This document shows positions 1-8,929 of a stretch of 64,000 nt of DNA, in pieces. A program made the translations under genes and the position numbers. Source of the DNA: Roseateles_E cavernae (GTDB lineage Bacteria; Pseudomonadota; Gammaproteobacteria; Burkholderiales; Burkholderiaceae_C); the NCBI RefSeq assembly GCF_040187885.1, contig NZ_JBDPLH010000004.1, positions 1 to 64,000 of the forward strand, in the 5' to 3' direction. Each line of letters starts with the position of its first letter. Position 1 is the first letter of the stretch. A model generated the notes under the pieces. The model worked only from the letters and a program-made list of their open reading frames with translations. It was not told where the DNA came from and did not search any database.

Positions 1-1
1 C

Positions 2-433
2 ATCGAGGCGCCGGTCTATGTCTTGGGCGTGCCCAAGGCCGAAGCGATCGAAAAGGCCGAAGCCTTGCTGGCCCGCGTCGGCGTGGCCCATCGCAAGGAT
101 GTCTACCCGGCCCAGCTCAGCGGTGGCGAGCAGCAGCGCGTCGCGATCGCGCGGGCGCTGGCGGTGGAGCCCGAGGTGATGCTGTTCGACGAGCCGACCT
201 CGGCGCTGGACCCGGAGCTGGTGGGCGAGGTGCTGAAGGTGATGCGCGACCTGGCGGCCGAGGGCCGCACGATGATTGTCGTGACCCACGAGATGGGCTT
301 CGCCCGCGAGGTCTCGACCCACACGATGTTTCTGCACCAGGGCAAGGTCGAGGAGCAGGGCAATCCGCGCGAGGTGCTGCTGAAGCCGCAGAGCCCGCGC
401 CTGCAGCAGTTCCTCAGCGGCGGGCTGAAGTAG
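2..433 (+). CDS. Amino-acid ABC transporter ATP-binding protein, 3' part (HisP/GlnQ/AotP family)
   Basis: This is the C-terminal part of an importer ATPase; the 5' end lies outside the window and the frame is open from base 2. The visible part holds the ABC signature LSGGEQQR, the Walker B segment VMLFDEP, the D-loop SALD and the switch histidine in VTHEM, so the nucleotide-binding half is intact. These residues are those of polar amino-acid importers such as HisP, GlnQ and AotP. It ends 10 bp before an ArgR-like regulator and two arginine succinyltransferase genes, the order of the Pseudomonas aot-argR-aru region. Arginine or ornithine uptake is therefore the likely role. The substrate is inferred from context only. 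Confidence 0.9.
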   Translation: MEAPVYVLGVPKAEAIEKAEALLARVGVAHRKDVYPAQLSGGEQQRVAIARALAVEPEVMLFDEPTSALDPELVGEVLKVMRDLAAEGRTMIVVTHEMGFAREVSTHTMFLHQGKVEEQGNPREVLLKPQSPRLQQFLSGGLK

Positions 434-443
434 AGTCGCGCAG

Positions 444-1427
444 GTGAGTCCGACCCGCCCCATTGCCCTGCTGTTGCTGCCCGGCTATTCGGCGCTGGCG
501 GCGGGTGCCTTGCTGGAGGCGTTCTACCGGGCCAATGACTTGCAGGACGAGGCCGACTACCGGCCGCAGCCGGTGTCCGTGAGCGGCGGGCTGGTGGCCG
601 CGAGCAGCGGCGCCCAGTTCATCACCGAGGCGCTCGACCCGCAGCTGCCTTGGCATGCGCTGTTCGTGCTGGCCGGCGAGCGCGCACCGGGCGCTGAGTC
701 CCTGCTGGCCGTGCTGCACGAACTTGGGGTCAGGTCTTGCGTACTGGCCGGTGTCGACGGCGGCAGCGCCGTGCTGGCCGCCGCCGGCCTGCTGCAAGGC
801 GAACGCGCCAGCGTGCACTGGACCCTGGCCGAGACGTTGATGGAGGCCTATCCGGCCGTGGTCTGGTCGGGCCAGGTCTGGGAGATCAACCTGGCGGCCA
901 ACCGGCTCAGCTGCGGCGGCGGCACCGCCTGCCTGGATCTGGCGCTGGCCTGGCTGGGCCGCCTGCATGGCGAACGCCTGGCGCAGGAGCTGAGCCTGGC
1001 GCTGGGCCTGGAGCGCTTGCGCGGCCGCGACGAGCGCCAGCGCCGGCCCAGCTCCGAGCGCGCCGGCAGCCCCAAGCTGGCCGAGGCCCTGGCCCTGATG
1101 GAGGCCAATCTGGCCGAGCCCCTGCCCACCGAGGAGGTGGCGCGGCTGGTGGGTGTCTCGCGGCGCCAGCTCGAGCGCCTGTTCAAGCAGCATCTGGATT
1201 CGCTGCCCTCGCGCTACTACCTGGAGCTGCGCCTGAGCCGCGCACGCCGGCTGTTGCAGCAGAGCAGCCAGTCCATTTTGCAGATCGGCCTGTCCTGCGG
1301 CTTTTCGTCCGGGCCGCATTTCTCCAACAGCTACAAGGCCTCCTTCGGCCACACGCCGCGCGATGAGCGCAGCCAGCGTGCCGCCGCCTGGCGCAGCCTG
1401 CCCCCAAAGGAAGAGACCCCGCCATGA
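444..1427 (+). CDS. GlxA/ArgR-type AraC-family transcriptional regulator
   Basis: The 327-residue protein has an N-terminal DJ-1/PfpI-like glutamine-amidotransferase fold (about 1-190, beginning IALLLLPGYS) and a C-terminal AraC double helix-turn-helix (about 215-312, with GVSRRQLERLFKQ and the second-helix signature LSCGFSSGPHFS). This is the GlxA/ArgR architecture. Pseudomonas ArgR controls arginine uptake and succinyltransferase (AST) catabolism. Here the gene sits between an ABC ATPase and aruF/aruG-like genes and overlaps the next gene by 4 bp (ATGA), so an ArgR role is likely. The start is a GTG 10 bp after the preceding stop. Confidence 0.87.
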   Translation: MSPTRPIALLLLPGYSALAAGALLEAFYRANDLQDEADYRPQPVSVSGGLVAASSGAQFITEALDPQLPWHALFVLAGERAPGAESLLAVLHELGVRSCVLAGVDGGSAVLAAAGLLQGERASVHWTLAETLMEAYPAVVWSGQVWEINLAANRLSCGGGTACLDLALAWLGRLHGERLAQELSLALGLERLRGRDERQRRPSSERAGSPKLAEALALMEANLAEPLPTEEVARLVGVSRRQLERLFKQHLDSLPSRYYLELRLSRARRLLQQSSQSILQIGLSCGFSSGPHFSNSYKASFGHTPRDERSQRAAAWRSLPPKEETPP

Positions 1428-2479
1428 ACCCGCTTGCCCTTTTGCTGCGTCCGGTGGCCGGCGCTGATCTGCCGGCGCTGGAGCGCATCGCCGCCGCCAG
1501 CGCCCATGGCATCGGCTCCCTGCCCAGCGACCGCGACAAGCTCAGCGCCCGCATTGCACGCTCGATCGAGGCCTTCGCCAGCCAGGACGCCGCCAGCGGC
1601 GAGGAGACCTATCTCCTCGTCTTGGAGGACCGCGAGGCCGGCCGCGTGGTCGGCTGCAGCGGCATCGCCGCCAGCGCGGGCTTTCGTGACCGTTTCTACA
1701 GCTATCGCAACGAGTTCGTCGTCCATGCCTCGGCCCCACTGGGCGTCAGCCAGCGCATGCACACCCTGCATCTGTGCCACGACCTGACCGGCTACACCTT
1801 GCTGACCTCCTTCTATATCGAGCCCGCCTATGAGCAAGGCCTGGCCCCGCAGCTGCTGTCGCGCGCCCGGCTGCTCTTCATCGAGCAGCACATCGAGCGC
1901 TTCAATGACCGCATCGCGGCCGAGAGCCCGGGCCTGGCCAATGAGGCCGGCCAGAGCCCGTTCTGGGACGCGGTGGGCCGACGCTTCTTCAATATGGACT
2001 ACCCGCAGGCCGAGGCCCTGACCGGCGGGCGCAGCAAGGCCTATATCGCCGACCTGATGCCGCATTCGCCGGTCTATGTGGCCCTGCTGCCCGAGGATGC
2101 GCAATGGGCCATCGGCCAGCTGCACCCGGTCGGCGAGCTGCCGTTTGCGATCCTGCAGGCCGAGGGCTTCGATGCCGACACCTATATCGACATCTTCGAT
2201 GGTGGACCGACCGTGGAGGCCAGTCTGGCGATGCTGCGCAGCGTGCGCCATGCCCGCACGCTGCCGCTGCGCGCCGGCGCGGTGACGCTGGGGCTGCCGG
2301 CCTGGCATCTGATCGCCACCAGCGGGCGTGAGGATTTCCGGGCCGTGCTGGCAGCGCTGCCGCCGGCCGCGCAGGAGCTCGCGCCCGGCCACGAGGCGGC
2401 CGCCCGGCTGGGCCTGGCCGAGGGCGCGCGGCTGCGGGTTACGCCCGTCGATCCCCAAGCAGAACAGGGAGGGCGCTGA
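1424..2479 (+). CDS. Arginine/ornithine N-succinyltransferase, alpha-type subunit (AruF/AstA family)
   Basis: A 351-residue AstA-family protein. The family transfers succinyl from succinyl-CoA to the alpha-amino group of arginine or ornithine, the first step of the AST pathway. The N-terminus (LLLRPVAGADLPALERIA) and the motifs YSYRNEFVVHAS, TSFYIEP and SPFWDAVGRRFFNMDY are characteristic, with the GNAT-like acyl-CoA fold spread over residues 1-200 and the C-terminal domain after it. It overlaps the regulator by 4 bp and the following paralogue by 1 bp, so translation is coupled. It is probably the larger subunit of a heteromer with the next gene. Confidence 0.88.
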   Translation: MNPLALLLRPVAGADLPALERIAAASAHGIGSLPSDRDKLSARIARSIEAFASQDAASGEETYLLVLEDREAGRVVGCSGIAASAGFRDRFYSYRNEFVVHASAPLGVSQRMHTLHLCHDLTGYTLLTSFYIEPAYEQGLAPQLLSRARLLFIEQHIERFNDRIAAESPGLANEAGQSPFWDAVGRRFFNMDYPQAEALTGGRSKAYIADLMPHSPVYVALLPEDAQWAIGQLHPVGELPFAILQAEGFDADTYIDIFDGGPTVEASLAMLRSVRHARTLPLRAGAVTLGLPAWHLIATSGREDFRAVLAALPPAAQELAPGHEAAARLGLAEGARLRVTPVDPQAEQGGR

Positions 2480-3204
2480 TGAGCTTCGTGCGTGAGTTCG
2501 AGGCGGCCGATGCCGCCTTGCTGGCCGGCTGGGTCAACCAGGCCGGCGTGGCGGTGGAGCCGGCCCTGGCGGCCGGCGAGTGCTGGCTGATCGCTGCCGA
2601 TGCGGCCGGCCGGCCGCAGGCCTGTCTGCGTCTGCGCGAACGGCTGGGCCTGAGCCTGCCGCGCTACAGCTATCACGTCGGCCGGGCGGTCCATGCGGCG
2701 GCCGAGCTGGGCCTGTTCCAGAGCCAGGCGACGCTGCTGCTGGGCAATGACCATACCGGCGACAGCGAGTTGGCCGATCTGGCCCACGCCCCCGATTGCG
2801 CCGAGCCGGTCGCGGCCCTGCGGGCCCTGATCGTGGCCGCGCTGGCGCGTATCGCGGCGCAGCGCGCGCGCTACGGCGAGCGCCTGGTGGTCGAGCTGGC
2901 CGGCCCGCGCGACGCCGAGGGCCGCTCGCCGTTCTGGCAGGGGCTGGGGTCCTTCTTCTATGCCGGCGATCCGGCGGCTGCGCGCCAGCGCTGGGGCGAG
3001 GCCTGGACCAGCCATCTGGCGGCCCTGCTGCCGCGCCAGACCCTGTACCTGCCCTTCCTCGACGAGGCCGCACAGGCGGCGCTGGGCCACGTCGGCGCCG
3101 CCGGCCGCCACGCCGCCGCCGCGCTCGCAGGGTCAGGTTTTGCCTATGGCCGCCATGTGCGCATCGATGACGGCGGGCCGATCTGGGAGCTGAACCTGGG
3201 CTGA
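2479..3204 (+). CDS. Arginine N-succinyltransferase-like, beta-type subunit (shortened AstA paralogue)
   Basis: At 241 residues this is well short of usual AstA proteins (about 340). It keeps the recognisable blocks PRYSYHVGRAVH, the SPFWQGLGSFFY segment and the C-terminal DDGGPIWE. The N-terminal GNAT-like block is abbreviated: there is only about 75 residues before PRYSYHVG. It begins inside the stop codon of the larger subunit (TGATG). In Pseudomonas AruF and AruG form a heteromer, so this is probably the second subunit. Whether it retains its own acyl-CoA site cannot be told by eye. Confidence 0.75.
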   Translation: MSFVREFEAADAALLAGWVNQAGVAVEPALAAGECWLIAADAAGRPQACLRLRERLGLSLPRYSYHVGRAVHAAAELGLFQSQATLLLGNDHTGDSELADLAHAPDCAEPVAALRALIVAALARIAAQRARYGERLVVELAGPRDAEGRSPFWQGLGSFFYAGDPAAARQRWGEAWTSHLAALLPRQTLYLPFLDEAAQAALGHVGAAGRHAAAALAGSGFAYGRHVRIDDGGPIWELNLG

Positions 3205-3223
3205 ATCGCGGCGGCTCGGCGCC

Positions 3224-6200
3224 TCAGCGCGGCGGCCACCAGATCTCGATCACGCCCGGCGTCGGTCGCAGGCCCTCGGGCAGCCGCGCCAGCTGCCAGC
3301 CGGCCTGCTGCACGCTGGCGGCGCAGGCCAGGCTGGCCGCGTCGTGATAGATCACGGTGACCTGCCCATAGGGCCTGGGCGGCACCCGGCCGCGCCGCTG
3401 CGCGCTGGCCAGCACATCCTCGGTGGCCGGAACCTTGGCGCCCAGCGCGCGCAGCTGCACGACGAGGCTGCGCACCTCGGGCAGGCGCTCTAGACCGTAG
3501 ACCTGGGTGTAGATGGTCTTGCCGGCGCACAGGCTGGGCGCTGCGGCGCTTGCGCTGTCCGTCGCCGCCATCGCCGCCAGCGGCGGGCAGCTCGGGGCCG
3601 GCGGGCTCAGGTCCAGCCCCCAGTAGCGCGGCTGGGCCTCGTTGTCGCGGCGCAGCCGGCCCAGGTCGAGGCAGCGCTTGGTCGGCAGGTCCAGAAACAT
3701 CGCGCAGACCGGCAGGCGCTCGCGGCGCGTGCTGCACAGCTGCTCGGTGTGCTGCAGCACGCACTGGGCCAGCGGCGAGCGCTGGAACCAGCCGGCCTCG
3801 CCGCTGGGGCACAGGGTCTCGGCGACGCGCAGCACCGAGGCTGCCAGCGCGGCCACCTCCTTGTCGCTGGCCAGGTCGAGCCGGCCGTACTGCTCGGAGA
3901 TTTCCTTGTAGGCGGCGCGGTCGGCGCGGGCGATCTCGGCGCTGTCGTCGCGCCAGCCCTCCAGCGCCTGCCATAGCGAGACGCCTATCGTCGTCGCCGC
4001 GCTCAGGCCCACCGTGGTCGCCACCGCCGGGCCGGCGATGCGCGAGGGCAGGCGGCTGAGCATGCCGGGCTTGGCTTCCGTGCTGCCCTTGGCCGCCGCC
4101 TTGCCCGATTCCCTCTCCACCGGCACACTGCCGCTGCGGCCCACCGGCATGCCGTCATCGGGCACGAACAGGCGCGTGGCCAGCTGCGGCAGGCGCTCCA
4201 GCATGCTGTCGCCCAGGTGGCGACCGAGCTGGTCACCCAGCGTGAAATAGCTCTCCCACTGGGCCTCGTCGAAGAACTGGTCGGTGGTCGACTGCTGCGG
4301 GAAGCCCGGGTTCTCGCGCTTGAAGTTGATCAGATCGACCGGCAGGCCGGGGCAGATATTCGGTTTGACCACCACCATCAGCCCCTTGGCGCCGCTGCGC
4401 CGGTAGCTGATGCTGGCCAGCGCGATGCAGGCCACGCTCTGCGCCGAGGCCAGGTCGCTGAGCGAGCCGAAGCACTCGGGCACGGCCTCGCCGCCGGTGC
4501 CGGTGTTGGCCGCCGGGCGCAGGAACTTGATGTCGGTCTGCAGATCGATGCGGGCCTTGCGCACCAGGTTCTCCAGATCGGCGAAGCCGTAGCGCGGATC
4601 GGCGCCGCAATCGGCCACCACGATCAGCTCGGCCTCCTCGACCAGCAGCGCGTAGGCACCGGTGTTCTCGTAGTGGCCGCCATCGCTGAGATACCAGTGG
4701 CGCTGGCGGTCCGGGTCGAACTGGCCGCACAGCTCGGCCAGCACCATGGCCGACTTGCCGCCGCGCAGCCGCCGGCGCTGGCTGCGCTGGCCCTGCGAGT
4801 CCTTCAGGCCGCGGCTGTCCCACCAATGGCCCAGGCGCAGGCCCGAGCTCATTGCCAGCACCGCGATGCCCATGCGCGTCATGCCGCCCAGGCCCGGCGC
4901 GAAGGCCGCCCCCGAGATCGAGACCCAGGAGCCCAGTGACATGGCCCGCAGCGGCCCGACGCGGCGCCAGGGCCGCAGGCCGACACGGGCCAGGCCCAGC
5001 GGTCCGACCGACAGTGGCAGGCCGCGCCGGTCCTGGTTGAACAGGCCGCCGCGTGGGTCCTGGGTCTGGTTGATGCAGACATTCAGCAGATGCACCGGGC
5101 CGCCATGCCGATGGGGCGCATAGCGACGCATCGCCAGATCGTCGTCGGGGTCCACCACATCGATGGCCTCGACGCGCAGGCCACCATCGGGCTCATCGGG
5201 AATCACCGCCAGCGGGCAGCGCCGCGCCTGCTCGCTGCTGAGACCGCTGGCCTGTGCGAAGCGCTTGCCATTGGCCGCGCCCAGATAGCTGCGCACCAGC
5301 CGGGCGCGGTAGAACATATGCAGCGAGGAGCGGTTCAGGAACTCGATATTCCAGGCACTCAGGGCGATATAGGACAGGCACAGCAGGGCCAGGCCGCCGG
5401 CCCATAGCGGCGCATGCGCGCCAATCATGCCGTCGGGCTGCGGCACGAAGACCAGGGCATAGGCCAGCGAGACCCACCAGATCGTCAGCGACAGCAGCAG
5501 CAGCAGGCCGGCCAGATGACCGAGCACCGCCAGCGACAGGCCCAGCGCCGGCGTCATCGTCGAGCTGCTGGGCACCAGGCGCGGCAGCAGCAGGCGCAGC
5601 AGGCCGGACAGGCCCACCAGCGCGGCGCCATACCAGCCCTGGCTGCTGCCCTCGAAGACCAGATACCAGGCCAGGCGGTCGATCAGACCCAGCAGCGCCA
5701 GCAGCAGGCCGATCTGGCCGACCAGGGCCAGCTGGGCGGTCAGGCTGTGGCGGGCCCGCTCCATCACGACGCGCAGCGAGAAGGGCTCGCCGGCCCGGGC
5801 GGCGGCCTGCTTGAGCCGATGCCGGGTCCAGGCGGCATAGGGGCCGGCCAGCACCCAGGCCAACGCGCCACACAGACTCAGCAGCCAGGCCCACCACAGT
5901 GCGGCCGGCCAGTCGCTGGCCGCGCCCTGCGGCCGCAGCCGCCACAGCGCCGCGGCCAGGCCCAGCCAGAGCAGCGGCAGCAGGTAGTGCGTGGCCTGGG
6001 GCCAGGCGCCGCGCGGGCGCGCCCGCAGCAGCCAGTAGCTGCAGGCCAGCAGGCTGGCGATGAAGAGCTGCGGCAGCAGCAGCAACCAGACGGTGGGCAG
6101 CCAGGCCAGCACGCCGTAGACCGTGCTGCGCGCCAGCGCGTCCTCGGGCAGGGCCGCGCGCAGCCAGGGCCAGACCCAGATATTGCACAGCGCCAGCAGA

Positions 6201-6658
6201 CAGCCCAGCAGCAGGCCCAGCACGCCCATCTCGATATGCACGGCGACCAGATTGCGCAGATACAGCGAGACCGCAAAGATCGCGTCGCGCAGGCCGCGCG
6301 GGATCAGGTAGCGGCCGTTGGCGCGCAGCCACCAGGCCAGCCAGCGCTTGTCGACGCTGGCCAGCGCATTGGCGGTCTCGACCACCTCCTCGGGACTTTG
6401 CGCCTGGTGGAACAGCTTGCCCACCGCCGCGCCCAGATAGCCGCCGCCGGAGACGGTGGACATCAGGTCAAAGCGCAGCAGCGCGCCGCCGCGTGCTAAG
6501 GCCTTGACCAGGCCCAGGCTGAAGGTGGCGCTGCGGATGCCGCCGCCCGACAGCGCCAAGCCCCACAGCCCCTCGCCGCCGGGTGGACGTTTGGCGCCAT
6601 ACAGCGCCTGGCGCCGCTGCCTGACCAGGTCCGCAATCGTCTCGCTCATAGCGTCCAC
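3224..6658 (-). CDS. Large patatin-like phospholipase with membrane domain
   Basis: A 1144-residue protein that begins with a patatin core: oxyanion-hole motif SGGGIRS at 37-43 and the nucleophile serine at 70 in STVSGGG. It then carries a long region of hydrophobic segments (about 150-430) and completes the Ser-Asp dyad with a DGG motif in YLSDGGHYENTG. Splitting of the patatin core by a transmembrane block is seen in large bacterial patatin-like proteins. The likely activity is lipid acyl hydrolysis at the inner membrane. The C-terminal third (about 850-1144) has an additional hydrophobic segment and no domain that I recognise. An alternative ATG lies three codons downstream. Confidence 0.82.
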   Translation of the reverse strand: MDAMSETIADLVRQRRQALYGAKRPPGGEGLWGLALSGGGIRSATFSLGLVKALARGGALLRFDLMSTVSGGGYLGAAVGKLFHQAQSPEEVVETANALASVDKRWLAWWLRANGRYLIPRGLRDAIFAVSLYLRNLVAVHIEMGVLGLLLGCLLALCNIWVWPWLRAALPEDALARSTVYGVLAWLPTVWLLLLPQLFIASLLACSYWLLRARPRGAWPQATHYLLPLLWLGLAAALWRLRPQGAASDWPAALWWAWLLSLCGALAWVLAGPYAAWTRHRLKQAAARAGEPFSLRVVMERARHSLTAQLALVGQIGLLLALLGLIDRLAWYLVFEGSSQGWYGAALVGLSGLLRLLLPRLVPSSSTMTPALGLSLAVLGHLAGLLLLLSLTIWWVSLAYALVFVPQPDGMIGAHAPLWAGGLALLCLSYIALSAWNIEFLNRSSLHMFYRARLVRSYLGAANGKRFAQASGLSSEQARRCPLAVIPDEPDGGLRVEAIDVVDPDDDLAMRRYAPHRHGGPVHLLNVCINQTQDPRGGLFNQDRRGLPLSVGPLGLARVGLRPWRRVGPLRAMSLGSWVSISGAAFAPGLGGMTRMGIAVLAMSSGLRLGHWWDSRGLKDSQGQRSQRRRLRGGKSAMVLAELCGQFDPDRQRHWYLSDGGHYENTGAYALLVEEAELIVVADCGADPRYGFADLENLVRKARIDLQTDIKFLRPAANTGTGGEAVPECFGSLSDLASAQSVACIALASISYRRSGAKGLMVVVKPNICPGLPVDLINFKRENPGFPQQSTTDQFFDEAQWESYFTLGDQLGRHLGDSMLERLPQLATRLFVPDDGMPVGRSGSVPVERESGKAAAKGSTEAKPGMLSRLPSRIAGPAVATTVGLSAATTIGVSLWQALEGWRDDSAEIARADRAAYKEISEQYGRLDLASDKEVAALAASVLRVAETLCPSGEAGWFQRSPLAQCVLQHTEQLCSTRRERLPVCAMFLDLPTKRCLDLGRLRRDNEAQPRYWGLDLSPPAPSCPPLAAMAATDSASAAAPSLCAGKTIYTQVYGLERLPEVRSLVVQLRALGAKVPATEDVLASAQRRGRVPPRPYGQVTVIYHDAASLACAASVQQAGWQLARLPEGLRPTPGVIEIWWPPR

Positions 6659-6716
6659 CTCTCACGAGTGGCCCAGTGTTGCACCGCCGGCGGCGGCGCG
6701 CATCCCTAAGCTCGTT

Positions 6717-7595
6717 TCACGGCCTCGTGGGCAGCGCGTTCAGCGGAATGCGCAGATAGGACACACCGTTGTCCTCGGCCGGCGGCAGCTGGCCGGCCCG
6801 CACATTGACCTGGATCGAGGGCAGTATCAGCGTCGGCACTTCCAGTGTCGCGTCGCGTGCGCGGCGCATTGCGACAAAGCTGTCCTCATCGATGCCGTCA
6901 CGCATATGGATATTGCCGGCGCGCTGCGCCGCCACCGTGGTCTGCCACTGCGGAGCGCGGCCCTCGGGCGGGTAGTCGTGGCAGACAAAGACACGGCTTG
7001 CCGGTGGCAGGTCCAGGATGCGCCGCATCGAGCGATAGAGCTGCCGCGCATCGCCGCCGGGGAAGTCGGCGCGGGCGCTGCCGACATCGGGCATGAACAA
7101 GGTGTCGCCGACAAAGACCGCGTCACCGATCAGATAGGCCATATCGGCCGGCGTGTGGCCCGGCACCAGCAGGGCGGTGACCTCGAGCGTGCCGATGCGG
7201 AAACTCTCGCCGTCCTTGAACAAGTGGTCGAACTGGCTGCCATCGGGCAGGAAGCTGCGCTCCAGGTTGTAGAGCTTCTTGAATGTGGCCTGGACCTGGC
7301 GGATGTTCTCGCCGATCGCGATGCGGCCGCCGACCTGGCTCTGCAGATAGCGCGCGCCCGACAGATGGTCGGCATGGGCATGGGTTTCCAGGATCCAGTC
7401 CACCGTCAGGCCCTGATCGCGCACACAAGCCAGCAGCTTGTCGGCCGAGCCGGTGCCGGTGCGGCCGGACTTGAAGTCGAAGTCCAGCACCGGATCGATC
7501 ACGGCGGCGTGCCGGCTGAGCGGATCGGACACGAGATAGGAGACGGTCCAGGTCTGCGGGTCGAAGAAGGCCTGGATCTGCGGCTGGCTGCTCAT
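6717..7595 (-). CDS. MBL-fold persulfide dioxygenase-like hydrolase (Blh/ETHE1 family)
   Basis: A 292-residue metallo-beta-lactamase-fold protein with the metal motif THAHADH, the later ligand histidine in VPGHTPADM, and the aspartate in VGDTLF. The arrangement is typical of ETHE1/Blh enzymes, which oxidise glutathione persulfide to sulfite. It is divergent from a BigR-type ArsR repressor followed by two YeeE/YedE transporters, the layout of the bigR-blh sulfide-detoxification operon of Xylella and Agrobacterium. The shared 75-bp intergenic region is very AT-rich and probably holds the repressor site. Confidence 0.9.
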   Translation of the reverse strand: MSSQPQIQAFFDPQTWTVSYLVSDPLSRHAAVIDPVLDFDFKSGRTGTGSADKLLACVRDQGLTVDWILETHAHADHLSGARYLQSQVGGRIAIGENIRQVQATFKKLYNLERSFLPDGSQFDHLFKDGESFRIGTLEVTALLVPGHTPADMAYLIGDAVFVGDTLFMPDVGSARADFPGGDARQLYRSMRRILDLPPASRVFVCHDYPPEGRAPQWQTTVAAQRAGNIHMRDGIDEDSFVAMRRARDATLEVPTLILPSIQVNVRAGQLPPAEDNGVSYLRIPLNALPTRP

Positions 7596-7608
7596 GAGGG
7601 TCCTTTCG

Positions 7609-7655
7609 ATCTATTGAATTACATTATATTTTTATATATATTGTTGTCAATTGAA
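7609..7655. promoter_or_regulatory. AT-rich divergent promoter/operator between blh-like gene and bigR
   Basis: An almost pure A/T tract in otherwise GC-rich DNA lies between the divergent dioxygenase and ArsR-type genes. It contains the symmetric core TATAT-TTTT-ATATA. BigR-type repressors are known to bind AT-rich palindromes in this position. The exact half-sites are inferred. Confidence 0.55.
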
Positions 7656-7670
7656 GGGAAGGGTCCTGCG

Positions 7671-8000
7671 ATGAAGAGCGAAGTCTTGAGCCTGGATGTG
7701 GATCAGCTGCGCGCCGCGGCCGGCCGTGCGGTGGCGGCGCTGAAACTGCTGGCCAACGAGGACCGGCTGCTGCTGCTGTGCCAGCTCTCGCAGGGCGAGG
7801 CCTGCGTCAGCGATCTGGAGCTCAGCCTGGGCATACGCCAGCCGACGTTGTCGCAGCAGCTGGGCGTGCTGCGCAACGAGGGCGTGGTCGAGACCCGCCG
7901 CGAGGGCAAGAACATCTATTACCGCGTGGCCGATCCCAGCCTGCTGCAGATCCTGGCCACGCTCTACCGCCTCTACTGTCCCGAAGGAGATGCCCGATGA
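7671..8000 (+). CDS. bigR: BigR/SqrR-type ArsR-family persulfide-sensing repressor
   Basis: A 109-residue winged-helix ArsR protein with recognition segment RQPTLSQQLGVLRNEGVV and wing RREGKNIYYRV. Cysteines lie at 37, 45 and 103. BigR/SqrR proteins sense persulfides through a pair of cysteines, one in the recognition half and one near the C-terminus (here probably 37 or 45 with 103). It is divergent from the persulfide dioxygenase-like gene and overlaps the first YeeE/YedE gene by 4 bp, so it likely autoregulates the whole module. The start is the ATG after GGGAAGGGTCCTGCG. A longer in-frame extension upstream runs into the divergent gene and was not used. Confidence 0.85.
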   Translation: MKSEVLSLDVDQLRAAAGRAVAALKLLANEDRLLLLCQLSQGEACVSDLELSLGIRQPTLSQQLGVLRNEGVVETRREGKNIYYRVADPSLLQILATLYRLYCPEGDAR

Positions 8001-8437
8001 CTCTCACGATTGCCTGGACGCAATTCACCCCCGGCGCGGCCCTGGCCGGCGGCGCGCTGATCGGCCTGGCCGCTGCCTTGTTGCTGCTGCTGAACGGCCG
8101 CATCGCCGGCATCAGCGGCATCCTCGGCGGGCTGCTGCGGCCGGCGCGTCGGGACGTGGCCTGGCGCGTCGCTTTTCTGCTGGGCCTGATGGGGGCGTCG
8201 CTGGTCTATGGCCTGTTCGCGCCGCTGCCGGTGCCGCGCATCGAAGCCGGCACCGGGACCTTGATGGCGGCCGGCCTGCTGGTCGGCGTCGGCACGCGCT
8301 ACGGTGCCGGCTGCACCAGCGGCCACGGCGTGTGCGGCCTCTCCAGGCTGTCGCCGCGCTCGCTGGTCGCCACCCTGGCCTTCATGGCCGCCGGCTTTGT
8401 CACCGTGTTCGTGCTGCGCCATCTGCTGGCAGGCTGA
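7997..8437 (+). CDS. YeeE/YedE family sulfur transporter, first half
   Basis: A 146-residue membrane protein with about four hydrophobic segments and the family signature GAGCTSGHGVCGLSRLS, whose cysteine is placed to conduct sulfur compounds in YeeE-type thiosulfate channels. Single half-length YeeE/YedE proteins often occur as pairs next to BigR or persulfide dioxygenase genes. It overlaps bigR by 4 bp and is followed by a second half-length protein, so the two probably form one transporter. Confidence 0.88.
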   Translation: MTLTIAWTQFTPGAALAGGALIGLAAALLLLLNGRIAGISGILGGLLRPARRDVAWRVAFLLGLMGASLVYGLFAPLPVPRIEAGTGTLMAAGLLVGVGTRYGAGCTSGHGVCGLSRLSPRSLVATLAFMAAGFVTVFVLRHLLAG

Positions 8438-8448
8438 GGAGAGTTGCG

Positions 8449-8880
8449 ATGCTGCTTGTTGTCTTGAGTGCCGCCTTGGCGGGCCTGGTGTTCGGCCTGG
8501 GCCTGATCATCTCGGGCATGGCCGATCCGGCCAAGGTGATCGCCTTTCTCGATCTGGCCGGGGCCTGGGATCCCTCGCTGGCCCTGGTGATGGCCGGGGC
8601 CATTGCGGTGGGGCTGATCGCCTTCCGCCTGGCCGGCTCGCGCAGCCTGTCCTGGTTGGGCGAGGCCATGCGGCTGCCGACCGCGCGCGATGTCGACCGC
8701 CGCCTGGTACTGGGCAGCCTGGCCTTCGGCGCCGGCTGGGGGCTGGCCGGCTTCTGCCCGGGCCCGGCCCTGGTGGCGCTGGGCATGGGGGAGGGCAAGG
8801 CGCTGATCTTTGTCGCGGCGATGCTGGCGGGCATGGGCTTGTTTGAAATGCTCGAGCGCATGGGCCAGCGCCGTACCTGA
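8449..8880 (+). CDS. YeeE/YedE family sulfur transporter, second half
   Basis: A 143-residue membrane protein with the hallmark segments FGLGLIISGMADPAKV near the N-terminus and GLAGFCPGPALVALG near residues 100-115, where the FCPGPA cysteine matches the sulfur-conducting position. It follows the first half-transporter by 11 bp, with a GAGAG ribosome site before the ATG. The pair plus BigR and the persulfide dioxygenase form a sulfide/persulfide handling unit. The operon is closed by a hairpin directly after the stop. Confidence 0.88.
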   Translation: MLLVVLSAALAGLVFGLGLIISGMADPAKVIAFLDLAGAWDPSLALVMAGAIAVGLIAFRLAGSRSLSWLGEAMRLPTARDVDRRLVLGSLAFGAGWGLAGFCPGPALVALGMGEGKALIFVAAMLAGMGLFEMLERMGQRRT

Positions 8881-8885
8881 CGAAA

Positions 8886-8913
8886 AAAAGCCACCGCCGC
8901 GGCGGTGGCTTTC
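8886..8913. terminator. Hairpin terminator between convergent yeeE and subtilase genes
   Basis: A perfect inverted repeat (AGCCACCGCC / GGCGGTGGCT) flanked by A and T residues lies immediately after the second YeeE/YedE gene and 20 bp before the end of the convergent peptidase gene. It could serve both directions. Confidence 0.75.
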
Positions 8914-8929
8914 ACGGGAGCAGGGTTGC

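Noticed and set aside
414..2458. Long minus-strand frames opposite the argR- and aruF-like genes
   Set aside because: Composition is typical of shadow frames in high-GC DNA, and both plus-strand genes have clear families.
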